64,000 nucleotides of DNA, taken from NCBI GenBank assembly GCA_018398585.1, contig JAGTTD010000008.1, positions 27,519,208 through 27,583,207 of the forward strand, written 5' to 3'. The first letter of the stretch is position 1, and each line of letters starts with the position of its first letter. The notes below the pieces were generated by a model. The model worked only from the letters and a program-made list of their open reading frames with translations, ran no database searches and was not told the origin of the DNA. Source of the stretch: Simmondsia chinensis. Its lineage: Eukaryota > Streptophyta > Magnoliopsida > Caryophyllales > Simmondsiaceae. A program made the position numbers and the translations under genes. Shown piece by piece: positions 32,074-44,254 of the stretch.

Positions 32074-32990
32074 TGTTTTTAATGCTAGCCCGGTATTTTA
32101 AAATATTAGCCTGGTATCATATATGTACACAATACTAACTCAATATTTACTCGCCCAAACACGCATAGCTCAGAAAGAGGGCACCCCAAAACGATTGCCC
32201 CTGAACCCCACCAAACATATGGATGCCCAACTGGGAACCCAAGGTATAGGTGACCTAGCGGTCCCCCAAGGAGTAGGTGACCAAGCGGTCGCCAGTAGGT
32301 GTGGGCGACCACGTGGTCGCCTATAAGCGAAGGCAACCAATGTTTGGTGCCCATAAGCATGGTTGGTCGCCCTAGCCCTCAGTGGTGGCCGACCAATGGT
32401 TGGCAACCCAAGGTGTGGGCGACCCCTTGTCGCCCACATGTGGACCAAGTTGCCAAAGGTGTGGCAAACCACTGGTCGCCCACGGGCTGTGGGCTTCGGC
32501 GACAACTAGGCGCCCACAGTCTACGAATCCCTTTTTAAATGGGGGAGGGGGCGCATTCTTGAGTTCCAGCTCTGTCTCTGGGGCGCTCCCTCTCTACTAC
32601 TTCAGCTCTCTACCACTCTCTCTCCCCAAAGGTAGGCCTCGTCTAAGGTAGGCCTCCTCACGCTTCAACCTCCCATCGTCTTTTACGGTCATCTCTCCAG
32701 AGCAATAATTGCTCTCACCTTCTACTCTTTATAGGCTTAGTCTTTTATATATTCGATATGTATTTATTACATGGTTTTATTTTTATTTCATTAGATAAAT
32801 ACTTACTTAGGCGTCGGAGAGGTCCCCCGTGGGTTACCCGCGGGCCCGTCTAACTGTCTGCTTGAATCTTTAAGGAAAGACTGAGCTAGGCGAGCAGATA
32901 GAGCTTGAGTCTAGCTTATCTTTAGAAACCCCACCTCACATCGGACTCTCATACGGCGAACAAGCTCACTGGCCAAATTCAACGAAAACA
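32074..32990 (+). repeat. 5' LTR of the Ogre/Tat-like element
   Basis: Candidate start TGTTTTTAATG, end AACGAAAACA before the primer site. U3 is GC-rich and built from GGTCGCC/GGCGACC words (32240-32510). A TATA-like TTTTTAAATGGGGG lies near 32530. The R/U5 part has AGAGCAATAATTGCTC, GCGTCGGAG and a hairpin at 32826-32844. It is homologous to the minus-strand LTR at 56894-57336. Confidence 0.7.
32826..32844 (+). other. Hairpin in the LTR, conserved in a second copy
   Basis: CCCGTGGGTTACCCGCGGG can form an 8-bp stem with a TTA loop and one G.T pair. The other LTR (57041-57060, minus strand) keeps the stem with T-A at the same pair. Confidence 0.6.
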
Positions 32991-32993
32991 TAA

Positions 32994-33012
32994 TGGGCGC
33001 CATCTCTGGGAA
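32994..33012 (+). other. Primer binding site of the Ogre/Tat-like element
   Basis: TGGGCGCCATCTCTGGGAA, 3 bp after the LTR. It resembles the TGGCGCCGTCTGTGGGAA site of other Tat elements (compare 2571-2588). Confidence 0.65.
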
Positions 33013-33184
33013 GGATCAAAAGCTCACGCCTGGCTTGATGTTTCTTGTAAGGTTCAAGCATTTTAAGGGTCATGCAAGGTAATTTTTAGTATTTTTCGGG
33101 TTCCTTGGCCCACCTAAGCAAAAATTTACAAAGGAAGTTTGATTGAACAAGTTTAAGGGTGGCTGCACCCTTTATGCCCTATTT

Positions 33185-34740
33185 TCAAATTTTTTTTTTC
33201 TTTGGTCAAAAAATCTGCAAAATCATGATAACCACCTAGACTTCTTCAAGAGTTATGTTTTGATATAAAATTTGATCTACAACTTTTTACGGATTGAAAG
33301 TTTTGTCCATTTTAATTTGCAAGGCAAGTTGTACGCCTTGTACTCGCCTAGCTCGACTTAAGCCTTTTTTGGGTACTTTCTACCATCAAACGTTCAAAAA
33401 ACATATACAGATACCTAGAACTCTTCAGGAGCTTGGTTTTGAAATGAAATTCGATCTGTAACTTTTCACAGATTGAAAGTTATATCCGTTTTGGATGCAA
33501 GGTAAGTTGTATGCCTTGTATGCACATAGCTCGCCCAAAGCCTTTTCCGGGTACTTTCTACCATCAAATGTTCAAAAAATTTATACGGATACCTAGAACT
33601 CTTCACGAACTTCATTTTGATATGAAATTCGATCCGTAACTTTTCACATATTGAAAGTTATGTCTATTTTAAGTTGCAAGGTAAGTTGTACGCCTTGCAT
33701 GCAAGGAGCTCGCCCAAATCCTTTTTTGGGTACTTTCATCCATTGAACATTCAAATAATTTCTATAATACCTAGGACTCTTCAAGAGCTTTGTTTTGATA
33801 GAAAATTCGATCCGTAACTTTTTACGGATTGAAAGTTATGTCCGTTTTAAGTTGCAAGGTAAGTTATATGCCATGTATGCGCCTAGCTCGCCCAAAGCCT
33901 TTCTGCCATCAAACGTTCAAAAATTTTATATGGGTACTTAGAACTCTTCAAGAGATTTGTTGTCATATAAAATTTCTCCCATAGCTCTCCACCTATTGAA
34001 TGTTACGCCCGTTTTAGCTTGAAAGATAAGCTATATGTCTTACCTATGTCTTGCTTTCCAAGTCACTTTTCACGTACTTTCTTCCTTCAAAAGTTAAAAA
34101 AATTTATATGGGCGCGTATAGAACTTTAAGAGCTTCATTTTGATAAAACATTTATCCCGTATCTCTTCAAGGATTAAAAGATATGCCCTTTTAGCTTGTA
34201 AGGTAAGTTATATGTCTTACATGCGTCTAGCTCGCCCAAGTCACTTTTCATGTAATTTCTTCCTTCAATAGTTCAAAAACTTTATATGGGTGCGTAAAGT
34301 GCTTCAAGAGTTTCGTTTTGATATAAAATTAGATCCAACACTCTTCATGGACTGAAGATTATGCCTTTTATAAGTTATACCATGATTTACCTGACTAAGG
34401 CAGGGAATTTTCCAGCCTAGTTTATCTTTTTTATGCCTCTTTTGACACAAAAGTTTAGGAAGTCGTCCTAGTTACATAAACATCTAAAAGGAATTTGTTT
34501 TGATGGGTGATCTAACTTGTAGCTCCTTGGGGATTAAGAGTAATGTTTGTTTAAGTCTCATAATTAACTTATATAAACCACCAATCATTATCATGTTGGG
34601 TAAACGTCAATCACGTCTTTGATAAATTTTCCTTAAAGTATGAGAAATTATGCTAGTTCCATAATGCTCTTCGAGAGCTTCATTTGCAATTTGCATTCTA
34701 ACTCCCAACGATTTAAAATTTATGTCCGTTCAAATTACAG
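33185..34740 (+). repeat. Tandem repeats, ~178-bp unit, 8-9 copies
   Basis: Units start near 33190, 33371, 33549, 33728, 33893, 34070 and 34250, with two more degraded copies to 34740. The fourth has lost ~12 bp. Shared words are ACTTTCTACCATCAAACGTT, CCTAGAACTCTTCA.GAGCTT, TGAAAGTTATGTCCGTTTTA and TTGCAAGGTAAGTTGTA. The array fills the untranslated leader between primer site and gag. No coding signal. Confidence 0.9.
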
Positions 34741-34744
34741 GATA

Positions 34745-34832
34745 CCTCATAAATAAATAAATAAATAAATATATATATAGATAGAGAGAGAGAGGGGGGG
34801 GGGGGGGGGGGGGGGGGAGGGAGAGGGAGAGA
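34745..34832 (+). repeat. Microsatellite cluster with G run
   Basis: AAAT/AATA repeats, then AT, then GATA/GA, then about 20 G and GGGAGA. Compound simple sequence immediately after the 178-bp array. Confidence 0.95.
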
Positions 34833-36089
34833 CCATTAAAATTTATGGTCCAGCGTGACCTGTTGACTGCCGTGTTCCGGTGACGAACATCTTCAATATC
34901 CACGCATGGATTCATCTCTGGCCACTGCTCGAAGAACCATTCACCATTGCCGCAATCTCGGGCCACAACCACCACCGATGCACCGACTGTCACCGGTCAG
35001 CCACCACCTACCATGCTGAAATAACTCAAGCTCTTTCTCTCATCTTCACACCCTAATTGGGTCAATCTTCATTAGAATCTTTGCCATATTTAAACCTAAA
35101 GGGGTTAATTTGTGTTACAATGTCAGTTTAATTCAAATCTAAAATGGTCAATTTTTGTTACAATCTTAGTATAATTTAACCCTAAAACCTATGCTACAAT
35201 ATCGATTAATTCGATCTGAAAAGGATCAAATTTCATTACAATCTTAAGTTTCACCTGAACCTAAAGGGTTACTCTCATTACAATCACTATTCCATCCCAT
35301 CCTAATATTCGAACAAATTGTGTTCATTAACCGGCACAAACGCCTGGCTATACTTGCCGGCCACTAAATCGAATGACCAAACTTCATTATAATCTTTTGT
35401 GCAGGGAATCATACTTTGCTAAATCCTTACTCGTAAATTGTCGAGTTAGCAATTAAATACAACAATTTAAAATTAAAGGTATTAAAGGAGTAAAGCCATC
35501 AAATTTACCTCTTTGATTAAGGTTCCAGGATACACAATGAACACAATACAACTCTAGAACACAAGTATAAATGAAAAGGTACATATAAGCACTGCCTTTA
35601 ACAACGGTGAAAGCTCTTATAGCAAGATAGCAAAGGCATATGATCCACTCTAAAAACCTTGCTTAAGCATGCAAGAGACCCCATAACTACCTCAGAACTC
35701 GCAAGGCATGTCTATTCTTTCTTTCCATCTATGACTAATCCAATTATTCCTTTAATTTCTCATTTGGCATATACTATACACCTACAAAAAAATAAAAAGC
35801 CCCTAAGTGAACAATTCATCAGATGGGAACTCAATGTGCTTTCGGCCCTAAGCTAACGTGGCAATTGTTCACCCAAAAAGCACCAGCAAAGATTGTTTAG
35901 CCAAAAAGACAATATTCGACCATACTTGACTTCCTTCATAAACTGCACGATATCACCATCTTCTCGAAACCAAACGTCGCTATATGATAAGTACCTTTTA
36001 GGAGATACCGTTCAGCCTCGCTAAATCAAGTAAAATCAGAAACCAAAAATACATCCAACTCAAGAATCATTTCATAAATAGGGGGAGCT
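34833..36089. other. Leader sequence without a gene
   Basis: A GC-richer stretch (34840-35020) is followed by three or four degraded ~60-bp repeats at 35090-35290 (AACCTAAAGGGGTTAATTTG, GTTACAATCTTAGT). The rest is AT-rich with no coding signal recognised. Confidence 0.5.
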
Positions 36090-36600
36090 GGAAGACTTTG
36101 CCTTCATTTGTGATTCCCTATTCACGGTGGCACAAATCATTTTAAGGCTGGGGGACTTCGTCCGTATTCATAGCTTGAACTTCACTTCAATGGTGGCGCA
36201 AATCATTTTAAGGCTGGGGGACTTCGTCCCCATTCACAGCTTGAATTTCATTTCAAAAACGATGTGCAAATCACCTTCATATTAAACTTCGCCTTAGTCG
36301 TTTCCTTATTCCAGTGATAGATTATTTTAAGACTGGGGGATTTTGCCTTAGTTATTTTCTTATTGTAGTGATAAATTATTTTAGGACTAGGCAACTTCTC
36401 CTCAAGTCATTTCCTTATTTTAGGACAAAATTATTTAACAAACAATAGACTTCGCCTTAGTCATTCGCTTATTCTGGTGATGAATCACTTTCATACTTAG
36501 GGCTTCATCCCGATTCACAACTTCCACTTCTTTATCTTCTTGGCACAAATTATTTTTCACGACTATAGGACTTCACCCCCAGCTCATAGGCTAGACGTTG
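36090..36600 (+). repeat. Small block of the 55/66-bp repeat family
   Basis: Reverse-complement relatives of the array at 60430-64000: AAATCATTTTAAGGCTGGGG, GACTTCGTCC, ATTCACAGCTTGAATTTCAT. About seven degraded units. The sequence after it (GCCTCCGTCACAAAGGGTAA, then ACCACTCCAAAAT) is shared with the far array's flank near 60365-60395. Confidence 0.85.
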
Positions 36601-37288
36601 CCTCCGTCACAAAGGGTAAACCACTCCAAAATACAATTCCTCTAAAACTTGGAAAGTAAACTTCTTTTACACGATGTGAATCAGGTCAGAACAACTACAA
36701 GACAGAAACTACCTATCTATAAGATGCAATTCCTCTAAAACTTGTTGAGCTGCAACCCCAAGCTTGTCAAGTGACACAACGTGGTGACCTATTTAGGAGA
36801 CTTCGTTATTCACTGCAAGTTAGTGATAGAGCTATAATTAGGCAAATTAGCATTCTATTACGACCTAACAAAATGTTTCTAACTGAAAAGTCCAACATGG
36901 ACCATGCATATTATTGCACTTGAATAGCTCACACATTAAACAACCTTCTTTTAAGATATTTAGTACCACTACTAGTCAACAGCTCATTAAGAGCAGCATA
37001 AGATATCATCTTCATCTGCTTAGCGCCATTTTCACAATCGCATATATTCTGCAGTGGGGCATAATCAATACTTCCAAACCACATAAACAACTTCGCGACA
37101 ATCATGACAACTCAATAGTAAAAACCCCTTCAAAGGGTAACAATTTAAGCAAGTAACAATTAGTCCAATACACACGATAGCCTATTTCAAGGATATCTTG
37201 AACTTTCTTACAAATAATATAGAATTGCTTTCACAGCTTATTCAATCTAGCAAGATCACTGTCAACAAGGGAACACCCAATTATAATG
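36601..37288. other. Leader sequence, no gene
   Basis: Partly colinear with 60150-60370 on the opposite strand (both contain CACGATG followed by a purine-rich word, then CTATCTATAAGA/CCATCTATCAGA). No protein recognised. Confidence 0.45.
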
Positions 37289-39430
37289 GGAGCTCAGGGT
37301 TATCCTACTGATCGTCCTCGAGACCCTCACCCACTTGTGAGGTAATGGCAAGTGCAAAATCATGTGCCCAACCTACCTCTCCAATGCCAACTGGCCGCCT
37401 TGATCGAGTAGATGTATGGGCTAAGCCTCAAAAGGGTCAACAAACCCTTGTACAGTAAACCGTACCCAAACTACATTAACAGGGAGTACCCTTTTGCTAT
37501 AGGATACAAAATCCTCGTGTCTGTCTTTTTCTTTGCAGAAGGAAGTGTCCCTACTCCTCGAGCATTTGGCAAGGTTTAACGACCAATGTAGGGAAGCGGT
37601 TAATAACCCATATCTGAAACTCAGGCAAGTCCTACTTCTCTGACAGGGACCGCCTTTTAGTGGTACATTAGCCTACCACCAAATTCCATCTACTGCTAGG
37701 ATGACATGGCAAGGTAATTTCAGGCCTAATTCCCAAGGATGTAACTAAGAAATTCTATGTTAGTTTTGGTTCGAATGAGACAAAACCCAAGTGAATCCAT
37801 AGAGGATTACATCATCCGGCTCAAGAGAACCAGGTTGAAATGTACGGTGGCTCTTCCTGAGGTTGATATTCCAAGCTAGCCTTGAATGGCTTAAATATTG
37901 AATTTTAGAAGAAATTTAAAGGCCCAAACTTCACAACTCTCCTCTAGAGGGCAAAATGTGCTACTAGGTATGGGGTTGTTTTGAAGAAAGAAGACCTCAA
38001 GAAAAATAACCTATATGGAACTTACATCCATGATTTAATTAATGAGGAAGAAGATCCTCCGTATTAAATTGATGTTTCTAAGTGCGTCAATAGGCCTCCC
38101 GTGGTTTGTAATGCTTTGGTCAAGAAGGATATGAGAGCTGGGATTTCTTAACAATCCTAAGACTTGAGGAAGTACTCATTTGACTTCTTAAGAGCTGGCA
38201 TTATATTTGATTGTCTTGAGGCAAATAGCAAGCTCAAGATTAGGGAAAACATAGAAAACTTGACCCCAATTCACCAAAGGGAGGGTATACCGTAAATGGC
38301 ATAATTCGTTGACCCACTCAATAAAGAATTGCCTAATCTTTAGAAATGTGGTCCAAGATGCCATTGAGGCAAGGGAATTGATCTCCCAGAGAAGGAAAAA
38401 TGGTTGTTGATGAAGACCTCTTCCCTAGTACTCTTCAAGTAAGTGTTATTCGATCATTCTTCCCTAGCCCTCTTCAAGTTGGTCTTCAAAAACGTGGTCC
38501 AAGATGCCATTTAGGCAAGGAAATTGACATTCCTGGAGAAGGACAGATGGGTGTTCATAAAGACCTCTTCCCCAGCCCTCTTCATATTAAGGCTATTGAT
38601 ACTTTGTTGAGAATGATAGAAGTATTGTCCAAAGTAACCATTTCCCCCCTTTTAAACGGACGATGGTCTTAAGCAATACCCAAAAAGCATGGGTCGCAAA
38701 CCATCTATTCCATAGGTTGGTGCTCGAGGGAATATTAATCTTCCCATCTTCAGAGCATGCGTTGGATGATGCTATATGCCGTTGGCACATCACGGAGCTT
38801 CATACTACGAACAAGTGTTTAGTCTTCAAAGGACTTACTGATTAAACTCCACAACAAGTCAGCCATAATGCTATCAATTCTGAAGAATTAGCTATGGAAA
38901 TTAGTTGTGTTCATAGGCATATTGTAAGCCCAACAAACTAGAAAAGGATATCATGTGACCTGGAAAAGGTGACCTATGAAACTCAAGCTACTTCCTCAAT
39001 ATATATCCCCCGTGGATCTGCTCTTGGAGTTGAAGACTTCATTTGAGAAGTCTCAAATGTATGAGCTAACTAAAGACTCTACTTCGATGGCTCAAATAAT
39101 CATGACGACTAGGCACCCAAAGAGGAATCTAACATATTACCAAATTGATGTGGATACCTACTAGGGGCCACGACAGTTAAGAAAACAACCTTTAAGAGTT
39201 TGTTATGGCAATGTTTGGAAAAGGAACCACCTTGAGCAAGAAGATGTTGGTCCTTCCAATGTTCCGGGAGGTCAAGAAAGGAGGCTGATGTGAAAGAAAG
39301 CGACCTAATGAACAGCTGTACTTGGAACTTCCTTGGCCAGGCTCTCTGATGAGGAGAACAGAGTCCATAAGGACAACTGCATTGAATCCATGGCTCTTGA
39401 GGTGCACAAACTGAAATAAAACCTTTAACC
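37289..39430 (+). pseudogene. gag: gag of the Ogre/Tat-like element, broken
   Basis: Stop-rich remnant. A capsid-like stretch is at 37690-38060 (KFYVSFGSNE, FKGPNFTTLL, RAKCATRYG, then GTYIHDLINEEEDPPY). At 38120-38300 it reads like the segment after the capsid (FDFLRAGIIFDCLEANSKLKI). Between 38340 and 38610 a piece of about 150 bp is repeated (CGTGGTCCAAGATGCCATT, then GAAGACCTCTTCCC), giving repeated DLFPSPLQV-like words. No reading frame longer than 90 codons survives. Confidence 0.62.
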
Positions 39431-39879
39431 ACCAGTGGTAAGGGTGAGCCACACAAGAAGCTCGAGAGATGGTCTAGTCTATCATCATCTGAAGGTAAAA
39501 TATCTTAGTGGGATCAACTTGAGAAGAATTCCCAGGCTCAACGAATGTCTAATGATGATGAAGAATATAATCCCCCCCAGCATCAACTCAGTGGAGACTT
39601 TGGAATGTGTTAACCTAATATGGTCTGACATAGAGAATGACTTTCATGAAGACGACTTCCCCTAACAAATAGAGGAGTCTTAAACCTAAGAGGTTGAACC
39701 AAGAGATCAACCTCAAGATTAAGATATGCTAACTGATGGTAGTTCTAAAAAAGAGACAAGCCAAGGGATCCAAATTCAGTTTGGGTCACTCCTTGAACAT
39801 GCAGACCTTAGAATTGCCTTGCTTCTTCCTTTAGATTTCATGGGAACTAGGACACAGGGAGCCTTGAAGGTGATGCAGT

Positions 39880-40485
39880 AGCATTAGACAAAGATCCTTA
39901 TGGTGAGCTTATGGCTGAAGTGGCAGCTACTAAAGTTAAATCTAATCCTTTTTGTTTTGAGATTAAAACCCCAACATCTAAGTCAACTGAATACCTTCTT
40001 GACATTATGAAGATGACGTTTGATAGGCCTATTACCACCAACAGACACATCAAGCCTTTATACATCAAAGAAAAATTCGATGGCATCTTGGTCAATAGAG
40101 TCTTGATGGATAATGTCGCAGCCGTCAATGTCTTGCCTTTATATATGTTGGGAGTAATTGGTAAATCGTGAGATGACTTGATAACTTTAGGTGTGGCAAT
40201 TTGTGGCTTTAGGAGTCACCACTAAGTCTGAAATGGTTATCCTAATTGAGTTAATTGTTGGAAGCTTGAGTAAGCTAATAGTCTTCTTTATAGTGGATAC
40301 TACCTAAAGCTATACTGCCTTGCTTGCGAGGGATTGGCTAAATGCCAATCACTGTATCCCTTCTTCAGTTCACCAGTAGTAACCTTTTGGAACTAGGACA
40401 AGTATGAGGTTCTTAAGGCAGAAAACAAGCCATTCATGGCTCGCTCCAACTACTTTGAGGAAAAATTCTATGAAGACGACGTGGG
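39880..40485 (+). pseudogene. Protease of the Ogre/Tat-like element, broken
   Basis: Open 39911-40171: TFDRPITTNRHIKPLYIKEK, then VNRVLMDNVAAVNVLPLYML. The family active site is DNG; here Val replaces the Gly (DNV), so cleavage activity is lost. After a stop the sequence goes on with protease C-terminal wording (DLITLGVAI, LARDW-like piece, then SNYFEEKFYEDDVGPL). Confidence 0.78.
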
Positions 40486-40859
40486 ACCACTAGATGTGAA
40501 AAGGACCACTCCCCAAACTGCGCAACATCAGGACTTGATAGCCATCCTTGGCAACCTACTTATTGCAGCTAAGGTTTACCAAGTTGATGTGGAGTAAGAG
40601 GACTTCAACTTCTAGGGATGTATGAGAGCCCTTCTTGATGAAGGGGACCTTCAAGGCATGCAAGAAGCCTTAAGTGGGGACAACAAGATATCACACAAAA
40701 GGCCCAAAGGGATGCCTCCTTAGTCATTGCAAAGCCGGTCGCTTGGCATGCTGAGGATCATCTTTGGGCCGAGGAGCCATTCATTCTGAGAAATGGCTTC
40801 GAAGTCCATATATTACAAGAAAGGAAGTTGGAGTTATTTGATCCAAGAGCAGCACCAGC

Positions 40860-42089
40860 TAAGATGGAGGATTTAATCTTCCATTTAGAAATTGTGTTTA
40901 TCTTTGTTCTATGCATCGGTAAAGTTGAGACATTACTTCTTAGCGTTTATCATATGCGTGGTTACTTAGATAGATGCCCTTAAATACATGCTAGATAGGC
41001 CTCTAATGAGAGGAAGATTAAAGAAGTGGAGTATTTCTCTACTTCACTTTGAATTAATTTATGTGTCAAAAAATTCAGTTAAAGGCCAAGCCTCCGTAGA
41101 CTTTTTAGCTGACCATCCAAACATTCAAACTGACATAGACAATGAGCCAGATGAGCTCTAGGTAAAAGAGATGGTTCCTTGGAAGCTATATTTTAGTGGA
41201 TCAAGGACCTATTCAAGTGCCGGAGTTGGGATTGTGATTGAGTCCCCCACTAGGATCGTTACTAAGTTGGCTGTCATTTTGGTTGGCAAGTATTCCAACA
41301 ACATGGAAGAGTATGAAGAGTTTATTGTCATCCTACAAACTCTGCTCGAGATGCATGTCCCTAACATAATCATAAAAGGGGATTCACAGTTGGTCGTCCT
41401 CTAAGTAAAAGGGGAGTTTAAGTGTTTAAGAGACATCGCGAATAAATATAGTGCAAGAGCTATTGAGCAAGTTTAATGGTGTCCAATTTGAAGACATACC
41501 GCGAGAACAGAACAATGCAGCCAATATTGAGAGAATGATAGAGGATAATCCCAGATGGTGGCATGAGTTTCTACTTGATGTCCTTTGGGCCTATAGGATG
41601 TCCGAACATGATGCAACTGGGACAACCCCCTTCCATTTAACGTATGGCCTTGATTTTGTACTACCAATGGAATTCACTGTTCAATCTATTAGGTTAGCAC
41701 ATTAACAGATGTTTTTTAAACTTGAATATGAGCAAGCAGTGATGGACAAATTTACTAACTCAGACCAAGTTAGGTTGACACCCTTCATAAACTAGAAAAG
41801 CAAAAGAAGAGGGTGACTAAAGCCTACAACGAGAAGGTTAAACCTAGGTCTTTTGTTGGGGGACTTAGTTTGGAAAGTGGCATTGCCCATTTGCCAGAGG
41901 GATCGTGTCTTTGGGAAATGATGCCTACATTGGGAGGGCGCATTCATAATCATAGAAGTATTTGGAAAAAAAGAAAATGCTGACTTACCCTAAGACCTAC
42001 ATGGAAGAACTCACCCAAGAGCCATTAATGGAAGGTTCTTTAAGAAATATGTGCCGTCAATTGAGATTCTAACAGACTTCATGAATTGA
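40860..42089 (+). pseudogene. pol: RNase H and integrase remnants of the Ogre/Tat-like element
   Basis: Begins in the C-terminal part of the first RNase H (KYMLDRPLMRGRLKKW-like wording in two frames) and its tether (SVKGQASVDFLADHP). A second RNase H follows (WKLYFSGSRTYSSAGVGIV with Ser for the first Asp; NMEEYEEFIV; KGDSQLVVL). It jumps to the end of integrase (WWHEFLLDVLWAYRMSEHDATGTTPFHLTYG) and closes with HPRAINGRFFKKYVP before a TGA at 42087-42089. The RT core (expected near 40500-40860) and the integrase catalytic core are absent. Confidence 0.75.
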
Positions 42090-44254
42090 GGCCTAATTTT
42101 AATATCAGTTTCTTGAGGATCAACTCAATAATCCTTAACTAAAAGAAAGAAGAAAAAAAGAATGAATAAAAGGAACTACCAAATTAAGCGACATATTTAA
42201 CAAAAAGCTTATTTTATTGAGAATTTTAAAGGAGTACATGACAAATTCAAATTAACACAAGCAAGTTGTTTGTATGGCAAAAAACCTTCTATACAATATC
42301 AGAAACTTTGGGTCCTAATCCTAACTACGGATTCTTCAATTGATGACAATTGACTAGAAGCCTCATTTGGTTGTTGGTCCACGGAAATTGCCTCTTTCTG
42401 AAGGGCTTGATAAGTTCTCTGGGCATCTACGGCTGCTTTCTCGAGCTCTCTAGTTCTTGAGCCTTAAGAAGTATGATGTAACTTGAGATATGTAAGTTGC
42501 CCCCTAAGATGGCTTAGTTGCTCCTCCAGGTAATGGATTTCATCTTTTAAGCCTCTAATGTCTAGAGCTTATTAACTCTAGACTTCCTTGGCCACTTAGA
42601 ATTCCTCAAAGAGAAGATGTAGACCTCCTAGGCCGCCTGAACGCCCCAGTCCTTGATAGCATCTTAACACTACCGCTTGAAGGAGTGATGGGACCTCCTG
42701 GTTGATTCTAATTAGTACCTTCGCCAATGTCCCAAGTTCTTTGGCAATAGCAAGTGCCACTTCGGGTCCTTTTTTTCAAAGCTTTCACTAGGGAAAGAGC
42801 TTCTTTGTGGGTGGCATTCTCAGTCAAAGAAAGGACACGGAGGTGTGTCATTTCCCTCAATTTCTAGAATCTTGGAGAAGCTCGGTCTAACTGTTGGAAT
42901 GCCAATCTCCCACATGCCCCTAACGTCTCTAGAGGAGATACATTCCTCTTTGAGACAGGAGGAGGAGTGACTCTTTTCGGTGACACCTGATGGGGACAAC
43001 ATTTAGGAAGTCGGACAAGGTCCCAGTTTCAAGCTAAACCAAAGTAAGAAATGGCTAATGTCTACCACTAGAACTTCAGCTAGAGGACTAGAAGTGACTT
43101 ATGTTGGTACCTTAGCCACTGGGTTGCCTTCCTCGAATAGAACTTCTAAAAAAAATGATATTTGTATGTTTGAGCTAAATAAATGGTTTGGAAATCAAGG
43201 ATCCATGAGCCAAAGGGAGAGATGATACTGTCATGAATCTCTTTGATGGTAATTGAGGACATTCTTGGAAGAAGGAATAAAGCTTGAACAAGGCCCTGCC
43301 TTAAAGGGGCTAAAAGAGGAGCTTCATTAGGTAGTTCACCTATAAGGGATTCTAGGATTGAAGTGACAATGTCCTCCTCTTCATCAGTGCTTGAGCCTAG
43401 AGATTTTGTTTCCTAAGGGAGCTTTGGCATTTGTTGTAGTGGTGGAGACTCTGGGAGTTCACTATGACTAATTATAGCCACTGTCCTCAGAGATTTAAGC
43501 ACGGTGTTAGAAGAGTTAGCAAAAAAAACTTGCAACCAAAAAGGGTAAAAAAAGACATCTTCTTCCTTGCACCCTCGTCCATAGATATGACAATATATGG
43601 GGAAAAAAAAAAAACAAAACTTTGACAAAAGTTTCATAATCACTGGGCAAGGTACTCCCAGAGAAAGAAGAGGCAAAGGTTTTAGCATCTTTAGATATAA
43701 AAGAACCATTAAATTAATCTCCCCCTAGAGAAAGACCGTTTAAAGCAACTACGTCTTCTCAGGAAATCCCCAAAAAGCACTCCGGGAGGACAAAAGTGTT
43801 ATAACAAATGTTCCAGCAACAGGTGAGTGCTGTCATGACAAAGTAAACATAGCTAAGAGAAATCTTGGAGATCCTGATGGCTTCGTAAATACAGAGGTTC
43901 TTTCATTTCTCCACGTAGGTGAGGATCAAGTGATCCACCCATTCAGCGTATCGCTTTGTCAAAGAACATCCACTCCTTGAAGGAGGCATCTTCTTTGCAA
44001 ATAAGTCTTCCACCTCGAGAATGACCTACAGAAACTATCCAAAGTAAAGGAGACTCGTCAGTATAAGGGAACACCCCCTTGAGGCTAGGGACGTCAAAAG
44101 AAGGGTCAAAATGGGCCTTATAGCACATAGTTCATAGATTGAAGAGGAAGTGTTCTCAAACATCCAAGAAAGATCCTCTTTGTTGGTTGTAAGGTCAATA
44201 GGGCTCTAAAGCCCATAAGAGATCACTGAAAAATATGATCGAGCCAGACGTGCC

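Noticed and set aside
32106..32651. Several overlapping open frames on both strands
   Set aside because: They result from the stop-poor GC-rich U3 of an LTR; no protein pattern.
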